Assembly (NCBI GenBank): GCA_946480445.1
Contig: CAMLJN010000010.1
Location: 81,112 to 145,111 of the forward strand
Source: an uncultured Buttiauxella sp.
GTDB taxonomy: Bacteria > Pseudomonadota > Gammaproteobacteria > Enterobacterales > Enterobacteriaceae
Direction of reading: 5' to 3'
Length of the DNA stretch: 64,000 nucleotides
Shown: piece by piece, positions 1-9,166 of the stretch
How the letters are laid out: the number at the start of each line of letters is the position of its first letter
Numbering within the stretch: position 1 is the stretch's first letter
Notes under the pieces: model-generated
Databases searched by the model: none
Seen by the model: the letters and a program-made list of their open reading frames with translations, nothing else
Told to the model about the DNA's origin: nothing
Made by a program: the position numbers and the translations under genes

Positions 1-222
1 CAGCCAGCGAGAGCCAGCCCGCACCCATTTCAAAGGCACGATGCGACAGACGATAAGCATCAGAAGCATCAGCATCCCGACCAGATTGGCAGGCAGCGGT
101 AAACTGAGGCGCTCAACAACCCACTGAGCAAAGAGGAATAATCCGGCATACAGCGCAACCTGAACAGGTATCTGTACGCGGGTAAGAATTGCAGGCGTAA
201 TACGACTTAACGCCACGGCCAT
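1..222 (-). CDS. CidA/LrgA family holin-like membrane protein (5' part, runs off the window)
   Basis: The first 74 codons lie in the window and the rest continues beyond base 1. The reverse strand reads MAVALSRITPAILTRVQIPV followed by hydrophobic stretches with the LPLPANLVGMLMLLMLI segment typical of the CidA/LrgA/YohJ family, which are small holin-like inner membrane proteins linked to murein hydrolase control or to export of small metabolites. The ATG at 222 follows a GGAGA ribosome site. It is divergent from the LysR-type regulator at 325, the usual layout of a cidAB-like operon and its activator. Seen: hydrophobic residues and family motif. Inferred: control by the neighbour. A cidB partner would lie outside the window. 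Confidence 0.75.
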   Translation of the reverse strand, partial: MAVALSRITPAILTRVQIPVQVALYAGLFLFAQWVVERLSLPLPANLVGMLMLLMLIVCRIVPLKWVRAGSRWL

Positions 223-324
223 GAGCTGGCTCTCCGGAAAAAACACAGATGCCAATTATAGTTACCCGCTCACCCGGCAAGAAATGAATTAAAATCATCA
301 AAACTATAGTTAACGGGAATAGTT
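223..324. promoter_or_regulatory. Divergent promoter region with a repeated TATAGTTA motif
   Basis: The 102-bp gap between the two divergent genes holds two direct copies of TATAGTTA, near 257 and 304, each followed within a few bases by a C/G-rich triplet. LysR-type regulators usually bind imperfect repeats in such gaps, so these are candidate operator half sites. This is inference from position and repetition only. Confidence 0.35.
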
Positions 325-1218
325 ATGGACATCAGAACGCTGCGCTATTTCGTCGAGGTGGTCCGCCAGCAAAGCTTTACGCGCGCAGCGGAGAAAATGT
401 TTGTCACCCAGCCCACCATCAGCAAAATGTTGCGCAACCTTGAAGACGAGCTGGGCTGTACGCTGCTGATCCGCGATGGTCGCAAGCTGCTACTTACCGA
501 TACCGGTCAGGTGGTTTATCAGCGCGGTCTGGCGATTCTGTCCGAATTCCGCCTGCTGGAGGCAGAGTTAGACGATATTAACCATCTGAATAAAGGCGTG
601 CTGCGGTTGGGCATTCCGCCGATGGTCGGCACGCTGATGACCGGGCCTATCGGCCTGTACCGTCAGCGCTATCCCGGCGTTGAACTAAAAATCGCTGAAT
701 TTGGCGGCCTGACCGTGCAGCAGGCCGTGTTAAACGGCGAACTGGATTTAGCCGTCACCGCCCTGCCCGCCGAAGACCAAAGCGCCTTCTCCTCCCTGTC
801 CCTGTTCCGCCACCCGCTGTGCGTGCTGGTGCCCCGATCTGGCCCATGGCTGGGTCGCACCAGCATTGAACCCGGAGAACTGGCGGCACATCCGCTGCTG
901 ATCTACAACGAAGATTTTTCCCTGAGCCGCCAGCTCATGCAGCTTTTTCACGAACATGGTTTTACGCCACGCATCGCCGTACGCAGCGGGCAATGGGATT
1001 TCCTTGCAGCAATGGTACAGGCAGGGATCGGCATTGCCATTCTGCCCGAACCGGTCTGCCAGAAGCTGGATAAAAACACGCTAATGTGGCTGCCGCTGCA
1101 AAGCAATTTAACCTGGCAACTAGGAATGATTTGGCGGGAGGGAGTCTATATTTCGCAAAGCGCGCAGGCGTGGATTGACTGCTGCAAAGAGTTCTGGCCG
1201 GTGTTACCCGGCCAGTGA
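325..1218 (+). CDS. LysR-type transcriptional regulator
   Basis: A 297-residue protein with the standard LysR layout. A winged helix-turn-helix lies in residues 1-60 (MDIRTLRYFVEVV, then FVTQPTISKMLRNLEDELG), and an effector-binding domain fills about 90-295. Length is normal for the family. It is divergent from the CidA/LrgA-like gene at 222, which suggests it activates that operon as CidR does in Gram-positive bacteria and Klebsiella-type genomes. Its effector is unknown from sequence. The start is preceded only by a weak GGGA. It is tail-to-tail with yjcE with two bases between the stops. Confidence 0.85.
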   Translation: MDIRTLRYFVEVVRQQSFTRAAEKMFVTQPTISKMLRNLEDELGCTLLIRDGRKLLLTDTGQVVYQRGLAILSEFRLLEAELDDINHLNKGVLRLGIPPMVGTLMTGPIGLYRQRYPGVELKIAEFGGLTVQQAVLNGELDLAVTALPAEDQSAFSSLSLFRHPLCVLVPRSGPWLGRTSIEPGELAAHPLLIYNEDFSLSRQLMQLFHEHGFTPRIAVRSGQWDFLAAMVQAGIGIAILPEPVCQKLDKNTLMWLPLQSNLTWQLGMIWREGVYISQSAQAWIDCCKEFWPVLPGQ

Positions 1219-1220
1219 GA

Positions 1221-2867
1221 TTAATGCTGCTCGATAAGCAGAGCTTCCAGCAAATCGAGATCGTGCAGCAATTTTTGCAGCGTCTCATTGCTGATTTTTT
1301 GCGTGGCGCGCAGGTGGTACAGCTCGGCGCGTTCTGAGCGCAGCGCGGCCAGGCGGAAGCGACGTTCCAGGTTCTCTTCCAGCTCGCTGCTTTCAACGTC
1401 ATTGCGCCCGTCGGCCCGTCGGCGCAGGTTCCCAATAACCCGCGAGCTCACCTCTTTGAGCAGCTGATCGTCGATGTTTTCTTTCACATCGGCAGCCAGG
1501 CGCTCTTCCATTTTTTGAATGGCGACAATCGCCACTTCTGCCGTGGCTGAACGTGCCAGTCGTTCTTCTTTGCGAGCCACGGATTTATCCGCCACTTCGA
1601 CATTGCGCAGCAGGATCGGCAGCATGATTACCCCCGCAAACAGCGAGAACAGAATCACGCCAGCGGAGAGGAAGATCAGCTCATAGCGGGCCGGGAAAGG
1701 CGTGCCGTCCCCCAGGAATAGGGGTATGGAGAGCACACCCGCAAGGGTGATTGCCCCGCGAACGCCCGCAAAGGAAGCAATCGCCAGCTCGCGAGTGGTG
1801 AAAGAACCGAATTCCAGCGGGCGCTTTTTCATAAAGCGCAGGCTGATACGCTTCATGGACCATAGCCACAGGAAACGCACGCCGATCAGCGCGATATAAA
1901 TCATGCCAATATCGAGGAAGAGCATCCAGAGTTCTACGTTAGGATCGGCGTTAGCCGCGGCGACGGACGTCTTCAGAATACCCGGCAGCTGCAAGCCCAA
2001 CAGTAGGAAGACCATGCCGTTGAAAACAAACTCTAACATTGCCCAGACGCTGTTTGCACGCAGGCGCATAGCCAGCGGCGCTCTGCGCAGTACGCCAGAA
2101 CGCGTGATGGTCATCCCTGCGGCCACGGCAGCCAGAATGCCCGACACGCCGATATGTTCGGCAATCAGATAAGAGGCGAACGGCAGCAGCAAAAGCAGCA
2201 GGATTTGCGTCGCTGGCTCATCGCCGCTCCAGCGGCTCATCAGGCGCAGCGATTTCCCGTACAGCCAGCTCACCGCGATGCCCGCCAGCAAACCGCCGAT
2301 GGCCACTTTCATAAACTCAACCGTGGCGCCGCCGACGGTAAAGACCATGGTACCGACAGCGACGGCTACCGCCATCTTCAGAGAGACCAGGCCTGAGGCG
2401 TCGTTCATCAAGGCTTCGCCCTGTAAAATCCCCATGATTTTCTTCGGAATACGGCCTTCGCCGACGATACCGGAAAGCGCCACGGCATCCGTCGGGGACA
2501 GAACTGCGGCCAGCGCAAACGCCGGGATCAGCGGAATACCCGGCACCAGGTAATAAATCAGGAAGCCGATACCCACCACGGTAACCAGCACCAGCACCAG
2601 CGCAAGGCCGATGATTTCCCTGCCGTGGTGTAAAAATTCATTGGTTGGCGTCTTCCAGCCGTCGGCAAACAGCAGCGGCGGGATAAACAGCACGAGGAAC
2701 AGCTCGGGGTCGAACTCAACGTGCAGACCAAAATGCGGCCACGCAAGTAGCGCACCGATGGCGATTTGCATTAAAGGCAGGGGGATCTGGAACGGCAGCA
2801 TACGCGTTGCCACCCCAGATAAAGAGACCACCAGGGTCATAATGAGAATGGTAAAGAAGATTTCCAT
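1221..2867 (-). CDS. yjcE: Na+/H+ antiporter of the CPA1 family
   Basis: A 548-residue inner membrane cation/proton antiporter, almost identical in length to E. coli YjcE (549). About twelve membrane segments fill the first 400 residues, with the CPA1 signatures LSPTDAVALS (about 123-132) and NDASGL (155-160) that carry the ion-binding acidic residues. A cytoplasmic helical tail of about 140 residues follows, rich in Arg and Glu. I chose the ATG at 2867 (MEIFFTILIM) because it matches E. coli and follows AGGAAA; an upstream in-frame ATG at 2921 would add 18 residues unlike the family. Substrate preference is not known from the sequence. Confidence 0.9.
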   Translation of the reverse strand: MEIFFTILIMTLVVSLSGVATRMLPFQIPLPLMQIAIGALLAWPHFGLHVEFDPELFLVLFIPPLLFADGWKTPTNEFLHHGREIIGLALVLVLVTVVGIGFLIYYLVPGIPLIPAFALAAVLSPTDAVALSGIVGEGRIPKKIMGILQGEALMNDASGLVSLKMAVAVAVGTMVFTVGGATVEFMKVAIGGLLAGIAVSWLYGKSLRLMSRWSGDEPATQILLLLLLPFASYLIAEHIGVSGILAAVAAGMTITRSGVLRRAPLAMRLRANSVWAMLEFVFNGMVFLLLGLQLPGILKTSVAAANADPNVELWMLFLDIGMIYIALIGVRFLWLWSMKRISLRFMKKRPLEFGSFTTRELAIASFAGVRGAITLAGVLSIPLFLGDGTPFPARYELIFLSAGVILFSLFAGVIMLPILLRNVEVADKSVARKEERLARSATAEVAIVAIQKMEERLAADVKENIDDQLLKEVSSRVIGNLRRRADGRNDVESSELEENLERRFRLAALRSERAELYHLRATQKISNETLQKLLHDLDLLEALLIEQH

Positions 2868-3016
2868 GCTTTCCTTAGTCGCGGTGTGTTGTGAAACCCT
2901 TTTTGCAGGATGTTGTTCCAATAATAAAACAACTTTCTACACCGAAAGGAAACAGGAAATAACTTGAAAGGTAATAAGATGCGGGCCGCTAAGACGTGGC
3001 CCGCAGAAGACGGTTC

Positions 3017-4366
3017 TTAAATTGCCCAGCCGCCCGCGTAGAACACCACCAGCGCGATTGCGATAACCACGGTGCCAATGTTCAGCTTGCGCCATTCACC
3101 GGAAACGATACGGCCAATCACCAGCGAGGCAAAGCCGATCATAATGCCGGTCACGATGTTACAGGTCAGCACGATAAACACCGCGGTAATCAGACCGGCC
3201 ATCGCATCAACAAAATCAGCAAAGTCGATTTTCGCCACGTTGCTCAGCATCAGCAGGCCGACGTACATCAGCGCTGGTGCGGTTGCGTAAGCAGGAACGA
3301 GATACGAAAGCGGGGAAAGGAACAGAATCAGCAGGAACAGGACGCCAACGGTGATCGCCGTGAGGCCCGTTTTGCCGCCCGCCGCAGTACCGGCCGCAGA
3401 CTCGATGTAAACCGCAGCAGGTGCCGCGCCCACAAAACCGGAGAACACGCTGCTCAGGGAATCGGTGGTCAGTGCTTTGCCGCCGTCGATAATTTGCCCG
3501 TCTTTATCCAGCAGATTCGCCTGACCTGCCACCGCACGAATGGTGCCCGTGGCATCGAATACCGCCGTCATCACCAGCGCCAGAACACTCGGCAGCACGA
3601 CAGGATTGAGCGCGCCCATAATATCCAGGCTGCCAATCAGCGAATGGCCCGCTTCGTCTTTCAACGATGGCATGGCGAAAATACCGGAGAAATGCACGGC
3701 AGGATCGAAAATCAGACCAACCACAGAAATGCCGATGATGGTCAGCAGAATGCCCCCCGGCACCTTGAGTTTTTCCAGGCCAATAATCACCGCCAGACCA
3801 ATCAGCGACATGATCACCGGGAAGCTGGCGAAATGGCCGAGTGCCACCGGCAAGCCGTCGAGAGGATTTTTAATCACCAGCCCCACGCCGTTCGCGGCAA
3901 TCAGCAGCAGGAACAGACCGATACCAATGCCCGTTCCATGCGCCACGCCCATCGGCAGGTTGCGCAAAATCCAGCTACGAATGCCGGTTGCGGAGATGAT
4001 AGTGAACAGGACCCCCATCAGGAATACCGCGCCTAATGCAACGGGAACGCTGATGTGCTGGCCGAGCACCAGGCTAAAGGCAGTGAACGCGGTCAGCGAG
4101 ATCGCGCAGCCGATAGCCAGCGGCAGATTTGCCCACAGGCCCATCACCAGCGAACCGACGCCCGCCACCAGACAGGTCGCCACAAAGACAGCCGCAGGTG
4201 GGAAACCCGCTTTACCCAGCATGCCGGGAACAACGATGACGGAATAAACCATCGCAAGGAAGGTGGTTAAACCAGCCACGACTTCCTGACGGACGGTGCT
4301 GCCACGCGCAGATATTTTGAACCAGGCGTCAAGACCGCCGGTTGCACGCGGTGAAGGTGTAGACAT
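3017..4366 (-). CDS. ghxP: Guanine/hypoxanthine permease, NCS2 family
   Basis: A 449-residue purine permease, the same length as E. coli GhxP (formerly YjcD), which imports guanine and hypoxanthine with protons. The start [18 protein letters not shown] at 4366 matches E. coli and follows AGGGGA; a longer in-frame start at 4408 is less likely. The protein is almost wholly hydrophobic, with family segments such as [18 protein letters not shown] and [16 protein letters not shown]. It stands alone in transcription. The 369-bp upstream gap carries three PurR-like sites, consistent with purine repression as known for E. coli ghxP. Confidence 0.93.
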   Translation of the reverse strand: MSTPSPRATGGLDAWFKISARGSTVRQEVVAGLTTFLAMVYSVIVVPGMLGKAGFPPAAVFVATCLVAGVGSLVMGLWANLPLAIGCAISLTAFTAFSLVLGQHISVPVALGAVFLMGVLFTIISATGIRSWILRNLPMGVAHGTGIGIGLFLLLIAANGVGLVIKNPLDGLPVALGHFASFPVIMSLIGLAVIIGLEKLKVPGGILLTIIGISVVGLIFDPAVHFSGIFAMPSLKDEAGHSLIGSLDIMGALNPVVLPSVLALVMTAVFDATGTIRAVAGQANLLDKDGQIIDGGKALTTDSLSSVFSGFVGAAPAAVYIESAAGTAAGGKTGLTAITVGVLFLLILFLSPLSYLVPAYATAPALMYVGLLMLSNVAKIDFADFVDAMAGLITAVFIVLTCNIVTGIMIGFASLVIGRIVSGEWRKLNIGTVVIAIALVVFYAGGWAI

Positions 4367-4735
4367 AGTGAAAAATCCCCTGAGATTTTTATGATTACGT
4401 TTTGCCACGTGATGACAGCCCGCTGCCGATCAAACGCCATGCTACTCGTTTACTTCGAGTAGACCCCTGAACTGCGATTGCGGCAAAAATGGCGCCGCAA
4501 AAAAGCAAACGTTTAACTCCACGTGTAAAAACTGTGCGTCAAAATGAAAGCAAACGATTATCCGGCCTTCCTGAGTGCATTTTCAACCGAACTTTGCCGC
4601 TTTTTACGCAAATTCACGCTGCCCGATGAAATATTCACCACATCATGCGCAAACGTTGTCGTCGGTGCGCAATTTCGCAACGCTTACGCAAGATACCGGT
4701 ACTATATTTTGCCGGCTCTCAGAATTGTAAGATGC
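4367..4735 (-). promoter_or_regulatory. ghxP upstream region with three candidate PurR operators
   Basis: Three sequences close to the PurR consensus ACGCAAACGTTTTCGT lie at 4503-4518 (core GCAAACGTTT), 4548-4563 (core GCAAACGATT) and 4647-4662 (CGCAAACGTTGTCGT, about 14 of 16). PurR is the purine repressor that controls ghxP in E. coli. Three sites upstream of one gene is more than usual. I see no ORF worth calling in this gap. Confidence 0.6.
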
Positions 4736-5404
4736 TTAGTCGCCGGGGATCCCGAAAGGCCCACCCTGTTGAATCGCCCGCTGCCAGGCCGGACGACTTT
4801 GCGCATTTTTCAACCATGTCTGGAGATTAGGCAGATCGCTAATGCCGCCTCGTGTCAGCAGCGCAATCACCGGAAAAATCATCTGAATGTCCGCCGCGCT
4901 AAAAGCCTGCCCGGCAAACCAGGGCGTTTTGCCGAGATGTTCTTCGATAAATCTCGCATGCGTGAGAATTTGCTTATTCAGATAGGCAGTCTGTACTCCC
5001 TGCCCCAGCAGATTGCCAATCGGGCGTAGCAGCCAGGGCACCGGGGCCTTACCCAGGCCTGCGAACACCAGCTTCATCAGCAGCAGGGGCATAAGCGAAC
5101 CTTCGGCATAGTGCAGCCAGAAACGGTACTCAAGCCTGTCCTGGGCGGCGAGCGGCTTCAGGCGACTTTCGGTATCGTAGGTTTCCTGAAGGTACTCAAG
5201 GATTGCGCCGGACTCTGCAATAACGCTGCCGTTATCTTCCAGCACGGGCGACTTGCCCAGAGGGTGAACTTTTTTTAGCGATGCCGGCGCAAACATGCTG
5301 GGCTCTCGCTGGTAGTGCACAATCTGATAGGGCAGTTCAAGTTCTTCGAGCATCCAGAGCACGCGTTGGGAACGGGAGTTGTTCAGGTGATGAACAATGA
5401 TCAT
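4736..5404 (-). CDS. Glutathione S-transferase family protein
   Basis: A 222-residue protein with an N-terminal thioredoxin-like domain (residues 1-80: MIIVHHLNNSRSQRVLWMLE, with the cis-proline region GKSPVLEDNG and the glutathione-binding ESGAILEYL) and an all-helical C-terminal domain (90-215), so it has the cytosolic GST fold. It lies between soxR and ghxP. K-12 has no gene in the equivalent slot as far as I recall, though related Enterobacteriaceae do. Proximity to soxRS suggests a part in oxidative or electrophile stress, but no SoxS box was identified. The substrate is unknown. Confidence 0.88.
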   Translation of the reverse strand: MIIVHHLNNSRSQRVLWMLEELELPYQIVHYQREPSMFAPASLKKVHPLGKSPVLEDNGSVIAESGAILEYLQETYDTESRLKPLAAQDRLEYRFWLHYAEGSLMPLLLMKLVFAGLGKAPVPWLLRPIGNLLGQGVQTAYLNKQILTHARFIEEHLGKTPWFAGQAFSAADIQMIFPVIALLTRGGISDLPNLQTWLKNAQSRPAWQRAIQQGGPFGIPGD

Positions 5405-5518
5405 GGGCTAACCTTTTGTTTTCGCAGATGGGTTAACTATAGGTAAACCTGCGTGAATGAGAGATAAAAAATAGATTAAAAAATAACCAAATTTTACTTG
5501 CAGACAGGGAGAGTGGAT

Positions 5519-5530
5519 CTACACTTAAAT
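5519..5530 (+). promoter_or_regulatory. Candidate sigma-S type -10 element of sraL
   Basis: CTACACTTAA (TACACT hexamer at 5520-5525) resembles the extended -10 of RpoS-dependent promoters (CTAYACTT). It lies just upstream of the conserved sRNA sequence. SraL is known to be RpoS dependent in Salmonella. Confidence 0.55.
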
Positions 5531-5531
5531 T

Positions 5532-5674
5532 GTCAGCGCAATCCGGAACCTCCTGAGAAAGTGTGATTGAGGGACGCTGATGTCGGGGAAACCCTCCTTG
5601 CGAAAAGCGGGATAGAGCGAAAGACAAAGACCGGGAAAAAACTAAAGCGCCGAAGTCGGGCGCTTTAGTTTTTA
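5532..5674 (+). ncRNA. sraL: SraL (RyjA) small regulatory RNA
   Basis: This about 143-nt stretch matches the E. coli/Salmonella SraL sequence as I remember it: conserved blocks GGAACCTCC near 5545, GTCGGGGAAACCCTCC near 5582, GCGGGATAGAG and GAAAGACAAAGACCGGG, then a terminator hairpin with stem ACTAAAGCGCC / GGGCGCTTTAGT (5641-5668) and a T run. As in E. coli it is convergent with soxR, in the gap beyond soxR's stop. SraL is an Hfq/ProQ-associated stationary-phase sRNA; in Salmonella it represses tig and protects rho mRNA from premature termination. The 5' end is set from the -10 element and is approximate. The minus-strand ORF here (5433-5732) has no protein support. Confidence 0.82.
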
Positions 5675-5675
5675 G
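5637..5675. terminator. Bidirectional terminator shared by sraL and soxR
   Basis: An 11-12 bp GC-rich stem centred near 5655 has T runs on both strands, so it can end sraL on the plus strand and soxR transcripts arriving from 5746 on the minus strand. Confidence 0.8.
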
Positions 5676-5745
5676 TGGGTCAGGGAGTGGCTCTTGCCGT
5701 ACAGCAAATACTCTCAAGTTAGATAAACGCATGCCGCCCCGGAGT

Positions 5746-6201
5746 TTACTCCTCGATCAGCCTTGCTCCAGTCCCCTCTTCACCCAGCTTATCACCAGGG
5801 TTACGCAGCGGGCATTGCGCGCCGGACAGGCAGCCACAGCCAATGCAGCCATCAAGCTCATTCCTTAATGCGGTTAACGTATGAATACGCCGATCCAGCT
5901 CTTCGCGCCACTGGGATGAGAGCTTCTTCCAGTCATTCTTATTGATCGAGTGCCCGTCCGGTAACACGCCAAAAGCTTCACCGATGGTGGACAGAGGGAT
6001 ACCAATCCGCTGGGCAATCTTAATTATTGCCACCGTACGCAGCACATCTCGCGCATACCGCCTTTGGTTTCCGCTGTTGCGGGTGCTTTTTATCAGCCCT
6101 TTACTCTCGTAGAAATGCAGCGCCGAAACCGCCACGCCGGTTCGCTTCGCCACTTCGCCTGGCGAGAGTAAAGACTTCAGTCGGGGTAATTTCTTTTCCA
6201 A
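5746..6201 (-). CDS. soxR: Redox-sensing MerR-family activator SoxR
   Basis: A 151-residue homologue of E. coli SoxR (154). A MerR-type winged HTH lies at residues 12-50 ([20 protein letters not shown]), followed by a dimer helix (about 80-115) and a [2Fe-2S] site Cys119-X2-Cys122-X-Cys124-X5-Cys130 ([13 protein letters not shown]). Oxidation of the cluster by redox-cycling drugs or nitric oxide switches on soxS. It is divergent from soxS, with the operator in the gap. The C-terminus is three residues shorter than in E. coli, which is unremarkable. Confidence 0.97.
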   Translation of the reverse strand: MEKKLPRLKSLLSPGEVAKRTGVAVSALHFYESKGLIKSTRNSGNQRRYARDVLRTVAIIKIAQRIGIPLSTIGEAFGVLPDGHSINKNDWKKLSSQWREELDRRIHTLTALRNELDGCIGCGCLSGAQCPLRNPGDKLGEEGTGARLIEE

Positions 6202-6208
6202 AATGCTC

Positions 6209-6239
6209 TTTACCTCAAGTTAACTTGAGGAATTATACT
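6209..6239 (+). promoter_or_regulatory. soxS promoter with SoxR operator
   Basis: TTTACC (-35, 6209-6214) and TATACT (-10, 6234-6239) are 19 bp apart, the overlong spacer typical of MerR-family targets. The spacer overlaps the perfect 18-bp palindrome CCTCAAGTTAACTTGAGG (6213-6230), identical to the E. coli SoxR site. Confidence 0.95.
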
Positions 6240-6287
6240 CCCCGACAACAAAACCCGCTAATCGAATACTTTGATGGAGGATGGCCC

Positions 6288-6614
6288 ATGGCACACCAGG
6301 ACATCATTTATACGCTGACAGAATGGATTGATGAGCATATCGATCAGCCGCTGAACATCGACGTGGTTGCCAGAAAATCTGGTTATTCAAAATGGTATCT
6401 GCAAAGAATGTTTCGCACGGTGATGCGGCAGACGCTGGGAGAGTACATTCGTCAGCGCCGCCTGCTGCTCGCGGCAAAAGAGCTGCGGGCTACCCGGCGG
6501 CCAATTTTTGATATTGCGATGGATTACGGCTATGTCTCACAACAAACGTTCTCACGGGTGTTCCGCCGCGAGTTCGATCGTACGCCCTCCGACTATCGGC
6601 ACATGTCTGGTTAG
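6288..6614 (+). CDS. soxS: AraC-family superoxide response regulator SoxS
   Basis: A 108-residue protein consisting only of the AraC/XylS DNA-binding domain with two HTH motifs (LNIDVVARKSGYSKWYLQRM and DIAMDYGYVSQQTFSRVF), as in E. coli SoxS (107). It activates the superoxide regulon (sodA, zwf, fpr, micF and others). The ATG at 6288 (MAHQDIIYTL) matches the E. coli start and follows GGAGGA; the reading frame is open further upstream but that part overlaps soxR and is not conserved. Its stop lies within four bases of the pdeC stop on the other strand. Confidence 0.97.
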   Translation: MAHQDIIYTLTEWIDEHIDQPLNIDVVARKSGYSKWYLQRMFRTVMRQTLGEYIRQRRLLLAAKELRATRRPIFDIAMDYGYVSQQTFSRVFRREFDRTPSDYRHMSG

Positions 6615-8197
6615 TTCGCTAAAGCAGCCGCGCGGTTAGCGGGTCTGGACTGCCAGGTAATAAATTCTTCCGGTGGCAACGCCTTAGAAAAATACCAGCC
6701 CTGGCAGTATTGCACCCCTCGCGCCTGCAGCCAGGCTACCTGTTCTGCCGTCTCGACGCCTTCAGCAATCGTCTTCAGGTTCAGGCTGCGCGCCATCTCA
6801 ATAATATGCTCGGCAATAAGGTAGCAGGCCTGGTCCGTGGTCAGGTTATCTATAAAAGACTTATCTATCTTGAGAATATCCACGTTCAGGAATTGCAGAT
6901 TGTGCAAATTAGAATAACCTGTGCCAAAGTCATCAATGGCAATTTCAAATCCTGCCTCGCGGAAAGCCTGAATAACCGGGCGCGTTTTCGGCACATCAAT
7001 AAAACCTCGCTCGGTCACTTCTATCTTTATTTGCCCCGGGTTAATGCCATATTGCTCTGTCTTTTCCGTCAGGACGGTCACTAAGCGGGGACAATGGAAA
7101 TCCGTAGCGGAGAGATTAACCGAGACATAATGCCCGGGGTGCGCGGCCAGATATTCACCGAAATCGTCAAATACGGCGTTGATGACATAATCCGAAATTT
7201 TACCGATAAGCCCTTCGGCCTCCGCCAGCGGAATGAAAATGCTGGGGCTTATCCACTGATTGTTAAAATTCTTCCAGCGCAGCAGCGCTTCGGCCCCAAC
7301 GCATTCGCCGCTGCGAATATCAATGATTGGCTGATAGTGCAGTTTAAGCTGTTTCTTTTCGATAGCGTGTAAAAGCAAGCGCGCCGGGGAGTTTAGCTGC
7401 TGACGATTACGCGACCACATTAACAACAGAATGATGCTGCAAATCATCCCCAACGGCACGGTGAGCGTTAGCTGGTGATACCACTCTTGATTAAAATGGT
7501 CGTCGGAAGTGGAAACAATCACCGCAATAGGCCGGCGCGCTGATTTTATGACGGCATAAACACGCCCTTCATCGGTGAAATATTTCTCGTCTTTGACAAT
7601 AAAACGATGCAGCTGCTTACTATTTGCGTTTTCGCTGAGCGAGAAAAATTGTCTGGTCACCGTATCGTAAACGCCATAGGCCAGGCTAAGGTCGTCTGAC
7701 ATCACATCGGTATAGGTTCGCGGATTTACCACAACAATATAATTACCGCGCTGCATGTAAGTCATTTTATGCCCGGCGTAAAAGGGCGTATCCAGGTAAT
7801 AATATATTGAGATATCTGGCTTGCGTCGATAATTAGCGGGAGAGGAAAAATAGGGGACTGAAGGTTTATGCACCGTGGAGCAAAGAAATCGGGTGCCTTG
7901 CGCATAAATAAGCTCTTCAACATAAAGTTTGCTGCGTGCGATATCCAGCAGGTTTTGCATATGTTGCTGACTGCATATACGCCCGCTGTAACGATGCGCT
8001 TCGCGCTGTGCAGCCTCGACGTGCTGAATCACCCCTTCTGTTTTCTCGATGACCAGTAGAGCAAAGGAATTGAGGTGCTGCTGCGTCTCATCGGTGGCTC
8101 TGACATGGGCAAAGTACACCGCCAGCATAACGGGTAGACACAGCGTCAATACTAATCCCGATGCTCGCAAAGTACGCAGATAAATCCGTTTTGTCAT
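6611..8197 (-). CDS. pdeC: CSS-motif cyclic di-GMP phosphodiesterase
   Basis: A 528-residue inner membrane enzyme matching E. coli PdeC (YjcC). Two membrane helices (about 10-32 and 235-255) flank a periplasmic CSS domain whose redox cysteines occur in contexts like GRICSQQ and TRFLCSTVH. A cytoplasmic EAL domain follows, with catalytic motifs GAEALLRW, DDFGTGYSN, KIDKSF and IAEGVET intact, so hydrolysis of c-di-GMP is expected. I start at the ATG at 8197, which gives the same N-terminal spacing as E. coli; a GTG at 8206 is an alternative with a very close AGGGA. It is beside soxRS as in E. coli. Confidence 0.92.
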   Translation of the reverse strand: MTKRIYLRTLRASGLVLTLCLPVMLAVYFAHVRATDETQQHLNSFALLVIEKTEGVIQHVEAAQREAHRYSGRICSQQHMQNLLDIARSKLYVEELIYAQGTRFLCSTVHKPSVPYFSSPANYRRKPDISIYYYLDTPFYAGHKMTYMQRGNYIVVVNPRTYTDVMSDDLSLAYGVYDTVTRQFFSLSENANSKQLHRFIVKDEKYFTDEGRVYAVIKSARRPIAVIVSTSDDHFNQEWYHQLTLTVPLGMICSIILLLMWSRNRQQLNSPARLLLHAIEKKQLKLHYQPIIDIRSGECVGAEALLRWKNFNNQWISPSIFIPLAEAEGLIGKISDYVINAVFDDFGEYLAAHPGHYVSVNLSATDFHCPRLVTVLTEKTEQYGINPGQIKIEVTERGFIDVPKTRPVIQAFREAGFEIAIDDFGTGYSNLHNLQFLNVDILKIDKSFIDNLTTDQACYLIAEHIIEMARSLNLKTIAEGVETAEQVAWLQARGVQYCQGWYFSKALPPEEFITWQSRPANRAAALAN

Positions 8198-8206
8198 GGT
8201 CGTCAC

Positions 8207-8722
8207 ATGTCCCTGCTATTCCCGCCCATTATTGTCTAACTGGAACAAACCTACACGGCGCCGGTTACGTTGCATGAATAATCTTAGATTGGCAACAGAC
8301 TTTTTCTGTCCAGGATAAAGCGTAGGTGAAAATAAGAAATGGCGGGTGAAAAACCAGGTATTAATGACGTGATATTTAGTCCAGGCGGCAAAAAAGAGTA
8401 ATCATTTTAAATAACAGGTAATTATTCACTCAGTAAAATTCCCCCAGTCACCCGCAATAAACAGGCAGCGACATCCCGCACAGGTCCCCCCCCTTTGATT
8501 CCGCCTCCGAAAATCATGCTGGCAGAAGAGTGCACAAAAACGCGCCGCCTGGCTGGTGAATAAAAGAACAAACGTGATAAACTTCACATGTTTTATGCAA
8601 GTCGATAAATTTTTACATTTCCTGCTAAAACTTATTCCCCTGGCGGTTACTGGCTTTTCCTTATCCGCGCGTAAGCGCTTAGCCGCTATGCGTAATGAGT
8701 TGTCCTGAGAGGGTTGGTTTTC
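8207..8722. other. 516-bp divergent gap between pdeC and yjcB
   Basis: Promoters for both flanking genes must lie here. It is AT-rich in the middle and carries a run of eight C at 8486-8493. I recognise no RNA gene, repeat or ORF. Confidence 0.5.
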
Positions 8723-9004
8723 ATGGCTACAATCACTACCGGCGTGTTGCTGATGCGCTGGCCGCTGGTCAGCGCGTTCCTGATGTTCCTTGCCAGCTCG
8801 TTAAATATTCAGTTCCGCAAATCTGACTATCGGTTTCTGGCCGTGGTGAGCAGTGGGCTGGGCATTGCCTCCGCGCTATGGTTTGCAACCGGGCTGCTGG
8901 GTCTGACGCTTGCCGACTTCGCTGTCATGTGGGCTGCTTTTAAAGATGTCCTGATCGACATCTCAAGCCATACCCCACCTGAATGGCCGATGGTGATGAC
9001 CTGA
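8723..9004 (+). CDS. yjcB: Small membrane protein YjcB
   Basis: A 93-residue hydrophobic protein, the same size as E. coli YjcB, with shared segments MATITTGVLLMRW, FLASSLNIQFRKSDY, GLLGLTLAD and TPPEWPM near the C-terminus. Two or three membrane segments are evident (residues 5-25, 38-65). Function is unknown. I chose the ATG at 8723 over one nine bases upstream because it matches the E. coli start. It lies between pdeC and ssb as in E. coli. Confidence 0.85.
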   Translation: MATITTGVLLMRWPLVSAFLMFLASSLNIQFRKSDYRFLAVVSSGLGIASALWFATGLLGLTLADFAVMWAAFKDVLIDISSHTPPEWPMVMT

Positions 9005-9166
9005 TAGCGCTTTGCAGGGCCTGTATCCCGCAGCCTGCAATACCGATGCCTTTGTCAGAGCAATTTATCTGCACCTGTGAACGTTACGTCTGAGCTTCCA
9101 GCCCAATGACCCCCTCACACCGGCCCGGGACGTTCAGGCCGTAGCTACAGATGGCCGATAAAATAA

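Noticed and set aside
2996..4036. A 346-codon open frame on the plus strand
   Set aside because: Opposite ghxP; Gln/His/Arg-rich translation typical of a mirrored membrane protein gene.
5433..5732. A 99-codon minus-strand frame after soxR
   Set aside because: It covers the SraL sRNA and its terminator, and the peptide matches nothing I know.
8486..8493. Run of eight C as a phase-variation tract
   Set aside because: It is not inside a coding region or between a recognisable -35 and -10, so there is no support for switching.
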